From Candidatus Mediterraneibacter colneyensis (GTDB taxonomy: Bacteria; Bacillota; Clostridia; Lachnospirales; Lachnospiraceae), in contig DXEY01000131.1 of NCBI GenBank assembly GCA_019114745.1, forward strand, positions 1 to 7,053: DNA of 7,053 bases, given 5' to 3'. A program made the translations under genes and the position numbers. The notes beneath the pieces were generated by a model, which had not been told where the DNA came from, made no database searches, and saw only the letters and a list, made by a program, of their open reading frames with translations. Position 1 is the first letter of the stretch. Every line of letters starts with the position of its first letter. Positions 5,470-7,053 of the stretch are shown here, in pieces.

Positions 5470-6231
5470 ATGTTTACAAAGAGAATTATCCCCTGTCTCG
5501 ATGTGAACGGGGGACGCGTGGTGAAGGGCGTCAATTTTGTAGATCTTAGAGATGCGGGAGATCCCGTGGAGATTGCAAAAGCCTATGATAAAGCAGGTGC
5601 TGATGAACTGGTGTTTCTTGATATCACTGCCTCTTCAGACGACCGCGGCACTGTGGTGGATATGGTGCGAAAGGTCGCGGAATGTGTATTTATCCCATTT
5701 ACAGTGGGCGGCGGAATACGGACGGTGGAGGATTTCAGGGCGCTTCTGCGGGAAGGGGCTGACAAAATTTCCATCAACTCTTCGGCGATCAACACCCCGG
5801 AGCTGATCAGCGACGCGGCAGATAAGTTTGGAAGCCAGTGCGTTGTCGTGGCTATTGACGCGAAGAAACGTCCGGACGGAAGCGGATGGAATATCTATAA
5901 AAACGGCGGGCGGATCGATACAGGCATCGACGCGGCGGAATGGGCAGAAAAAGTGGAAAAGCTGGGCGCAGGGGAAATCCTGCTCACCAGCATGGACTGC
6001 GATGGGACAAAGGCGGGATATGACCTTGAACTGACCAGAATGATTGCGGAGCAGGTATCCATTCCGGTGATCGCATCAGGAGGAGCAGGCACTCTGGAAC
6101 ATTTTAAAGAAGCGCTGACAGAAGGAAAGGCGGACGCTGCGCTGGCGGCATCTCTGTTCCACTATAAAGAACTTGAGATCCGACAGGTAAAAGAGTATCT
6201 GCAGAGGGAAGGCGTTCCGGTAAGATTATAA
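5470..6231 (+). CDS. hisF: Imidazole glycerol phosphate synthase, cyclase subunit HisF
   Basis: This 253-residue (beta/alpha)8-barrel enzyme joins HisH-derived ammonia to PRFAR, giving imidazole glycerol phosphate and AICAR, the latter feeding purine synthesis. The catalytic acids are D11 (in IPCLDV) and D130 (in VVVAIDAKK). The ammonia-gate residues known from Thermotoga maritima HisF are present: R5, E46, K99 and E169, the last shifted by a two-residue insertion after D130. DGTKAGYD and IASGGAGT supply phosphate-binding loops. The frame is open further upstream, but the ATG at 5470 is chosen because AAGGAG (5458-5463) precedes it by 6 nt, the protein starts with canonical MFTKRIIPCLD, and an earlier start would overlap hisH. 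It pairs directly with the preceding hisH. hisA, B, D, G and I are absent from the window. Confidence 0.97.
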   Translation: MFTKRIIPCLDVNGGRVVKGVNFVDLRDAGDPVEIAKAYDKAGADELVFLDITASSDDRGTVVDMVRKVAECVFIPFTVGGGIRTVEDFRALLREGADKISINSSAINTPELISDAADKFGSQCVVVAIDAKKRPDGSGWNIYKNGGRIDTGIDAAEWAEKVEKLGAGEILLTSMDCDGTKAGYDLELTRMIAEQVSIPVIASGGAGTLEHFKEALTEGKADAALAASLFHYKELEIRQVKEYLQREGVPVRL

Positions 6232-6264
6232 AAGATCAAAACAGTGAGTAGAAGGAGAAAGATC

Positions 6265-6933
6265 ATGGCTGGACTGAATGGCGATTGGTACGAGGCGCTG
6301 AAGGGAGAGTTCTCAAAGCCGTATTATAAAAAACTATTTGAGACAGTAAATCAGGAGTACAGGACGCGCCTGATCTTTCCGCCTGCGGAAGATATCTTCA
6401 ATGCGTTTCATCTGACTCCTCTCAAAGATGTGAAAGTCGTGATCCTCGGGCAGGATCCCTACCACAATAACGGACAGGCGCACGGGCTTTGTTTTTCCGT
6501 AAAGAAGGGTGTGGATATCCCGCCTTCTCTTGTAAACATTTATCAGGAGCTTCACGATGACCTGGGGTGTACGATCCCGGATCACGGATGCCTGACAAAA
6601 TGGGCGCAGCAGGGCGTACTGATGCTGAACACTGTGCTCACAGTGCGCGCGCACCAGGCAAATTCTCACCGGGGGATCGGCTGGGAAGAGTTTACAGATG
6701 CGGCGATCATGGCGCTGAACAGCCAGGACCGTCCGATCGTATTTATCCTCTGGGGAAGCCCTGCGCAGCGGAAGAGAGCGATGCTCAACAATCCGAAGCA
6801 TCTGATCCTTACGGCGCCTCATCCGAGCCCGCTGTCGGCTTTCCGCGGGTTTTTTGGCAGCAGGCCGTTCAGCAGGACGAATGAGTTTTTGGAGAAAAAC
6901 GGGGTCGACCCGATTGACTGGCAGATCGAGTGA
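6265..6933 (+). CDS. ung: Uracil-DNA glycosylase (family 1)
   Basis: This 222-residue base-excision repair enzyme removes uracil from DNA arising from cytosine deamination or dUTP incorporation. The signature motifs are intact: water-activating GQDPYH (62-67, catalytic D64), F77 in GLCFS for uracil stacking, N122 in MLNTVLTV for uracil recognition, and HPSPLS (186-191) with catalytic H186 and the following intercalating leucine. With this start the numbering tracks E. coli Ung (D64, F77, N123, H187) almost exactly. The ATG at 6265 is chosen over a GTG at 6244 because AAGGAG (6252-6257) lies between them, 7 nt before the ATG. It starts 33 nt after hisF with no terminator between, so it probably ends the same transcript. 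Functional connection to histidine synthesis is not evident, and the grouping may be passive. Confidence 0.97.
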   Translation: MAGLNGDWYEALKGEFSKPYYKKLFETVNQEYRTRLIFPPAEDIFNAFHLTPLKDVKVVILGQDPYHNNGQAHGLCFSVKKGVDIPPSLVNIYQELHDDLGCTIPDHGCLTKWAQQGVLMLNTVLTVRAHQANSHRGIGWEEFTDAAIMALNSQDRPIVFILWGSPAQRKRAMLNNPKHLILTAPHPSPLSAFRGFFGSRPFSRTNEFLEKNGVDPIDWQIE

Positions 6934-6963
6934 GAAGGAGTTGGGCGCCCGGTGAGAAAAGGC

Positions 6964-6992
6964 TTGCAATTTTCGCGAAAGCGAGGTATAAT
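6964..6992 (+). promoter_or_regulatory. Consensus promoter of the tRNA-Gly gene
   Basis: TTGCAA (6964-6969), a 17-bp spacer and a perfect TATAAT (6987-6992) form the best promoter in the window. The start would be near 6999, about 10 nt before the mature tRNA. The spacer contains the perfect 10-bp palindrome TTTCGCGAAA (6971-6980). No intrinsic terminator lies between ung and this promoter. Confidence 0.85.
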
Positions 6993-7008
6993 TTTTTACG
7001 TGCCAAAT

Positions 7009-7053
7009 GCAGATGTAGTTCATCGGTAGAATACCAGCTTCCCAAGCTGGGGA
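7009..7053 (+). tRNA. tRNA-Gly (anticodon CCC), 3' part beyond the window
   Basis: The first 45 nt of a tRNA gene are present. The acceptor 5' strand is GCAGATG (7009-7015), then TA, a D-stem GTTC/GAAT (7018-7021 with 7029-7032) closing a 7-nt loop with GG, and a perfect 5-bp anticodon stem CCAGC/GCTGG (7034-7038 with 7046-7050). The 7-nt loop TTCCCAA places the anticodon CCC at 7041-7043, which reads the glycine codon GGG. The variable region begins at 7051, and the T-arm, acceptor 3' strand and any encoded CCA lie past the edge. Further tRNA genes may follow. Confidence 0.9.

Noticed and set aside
6244..6264. GTG start for ung seven codons upstream
   Set aside because: The AAGGAG ribosome site lies inside this extension. 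The ATG at 6265 also gives the standard residue numbering for Ung.
6941..6952. GGGCGCCC palindrome after ung as a terminator
   Set aside because: The dyad has no room for a loop and no T-run follows, so it cannot act as an intrinsic terminator.
6334..7023. Long open frame of 229 codons on the minus strand opposite ung
   Set aside because: It runs antisense through a well-conserved ung gene, begins inside the tRNA gene, is rich in Arg as expected of a shadow frame, and resembles no family. It is a product of codon bias.
6952..7029. Short GTG frame after ung preceded by AAGGAG
   Set aside because: It reads through the tRNA promoter and into the tRNA, ends at 25 codons and resembles nothing. 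The ribosome-like site is probably incidental.

Overview
This 7-kb stretch looks like chromosomal DNA of a Gram-positive anaerobe of the Clostridia, most likely a Lachnospiraceae relative. The basis is roughly half GC, strong AGGAGG-type ribosome sites, consensus sigma-A promoters with 17-bp spacers, and the style of the proteins. The genus is not determined. The window is a core-genome neighbourhood with no mobile element, CRISPR array or phage gene that I can see.

Left part, minus strand (1-894): a manganese efflux gene, mntP, follows a long 5' leader. The leader holds a yybP-ykoY (Mn2+) riboswitch, an intrinsic terminator with a T-tract, and a promoter. The stems can be paired in mutually exclusive ways that fit a Mn2+-ON transcription switch. 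Beyond the end of mntP, at the left edge, a second good minus-strand promoter points out of the window.

Centre, plus strand (928-3244): a divergent promoter drives a two-component system, an OmpR/PhoB-type response regulator followed by a membrane histidine kinase with an extracytoplasmic sensor region of about 140 residues. The signal is unknown. The 174-bp gap after the kinase carries two nearly identical 15-bp palindromes, which can also fold together as one long hairpin, and a possible promoter.

Right part, plus strand (3419-6933): an AGCS-family Na+/amino-acid symporter, hisH, hisF and ung lie in tight series (gaps of 18, 17 and 33 nt) with no visible terminator, so they are probably one transcription unit. 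HisH and HisF form imidazole glycerol phosphate synthase, which uses glutamine and releases AICAR. The other histidine genes are not in the window. A consensus promoter at 6964-6992 then drives a tRNA-Gly(CCC) gene that is cut by the right edge.

No gene family here is new to me. The points most worth a second look are the mntP leader switch, the paired palindromes before the symporter, and the separation of hisHF from the rest of its pathway behind an amino-acid transporter.
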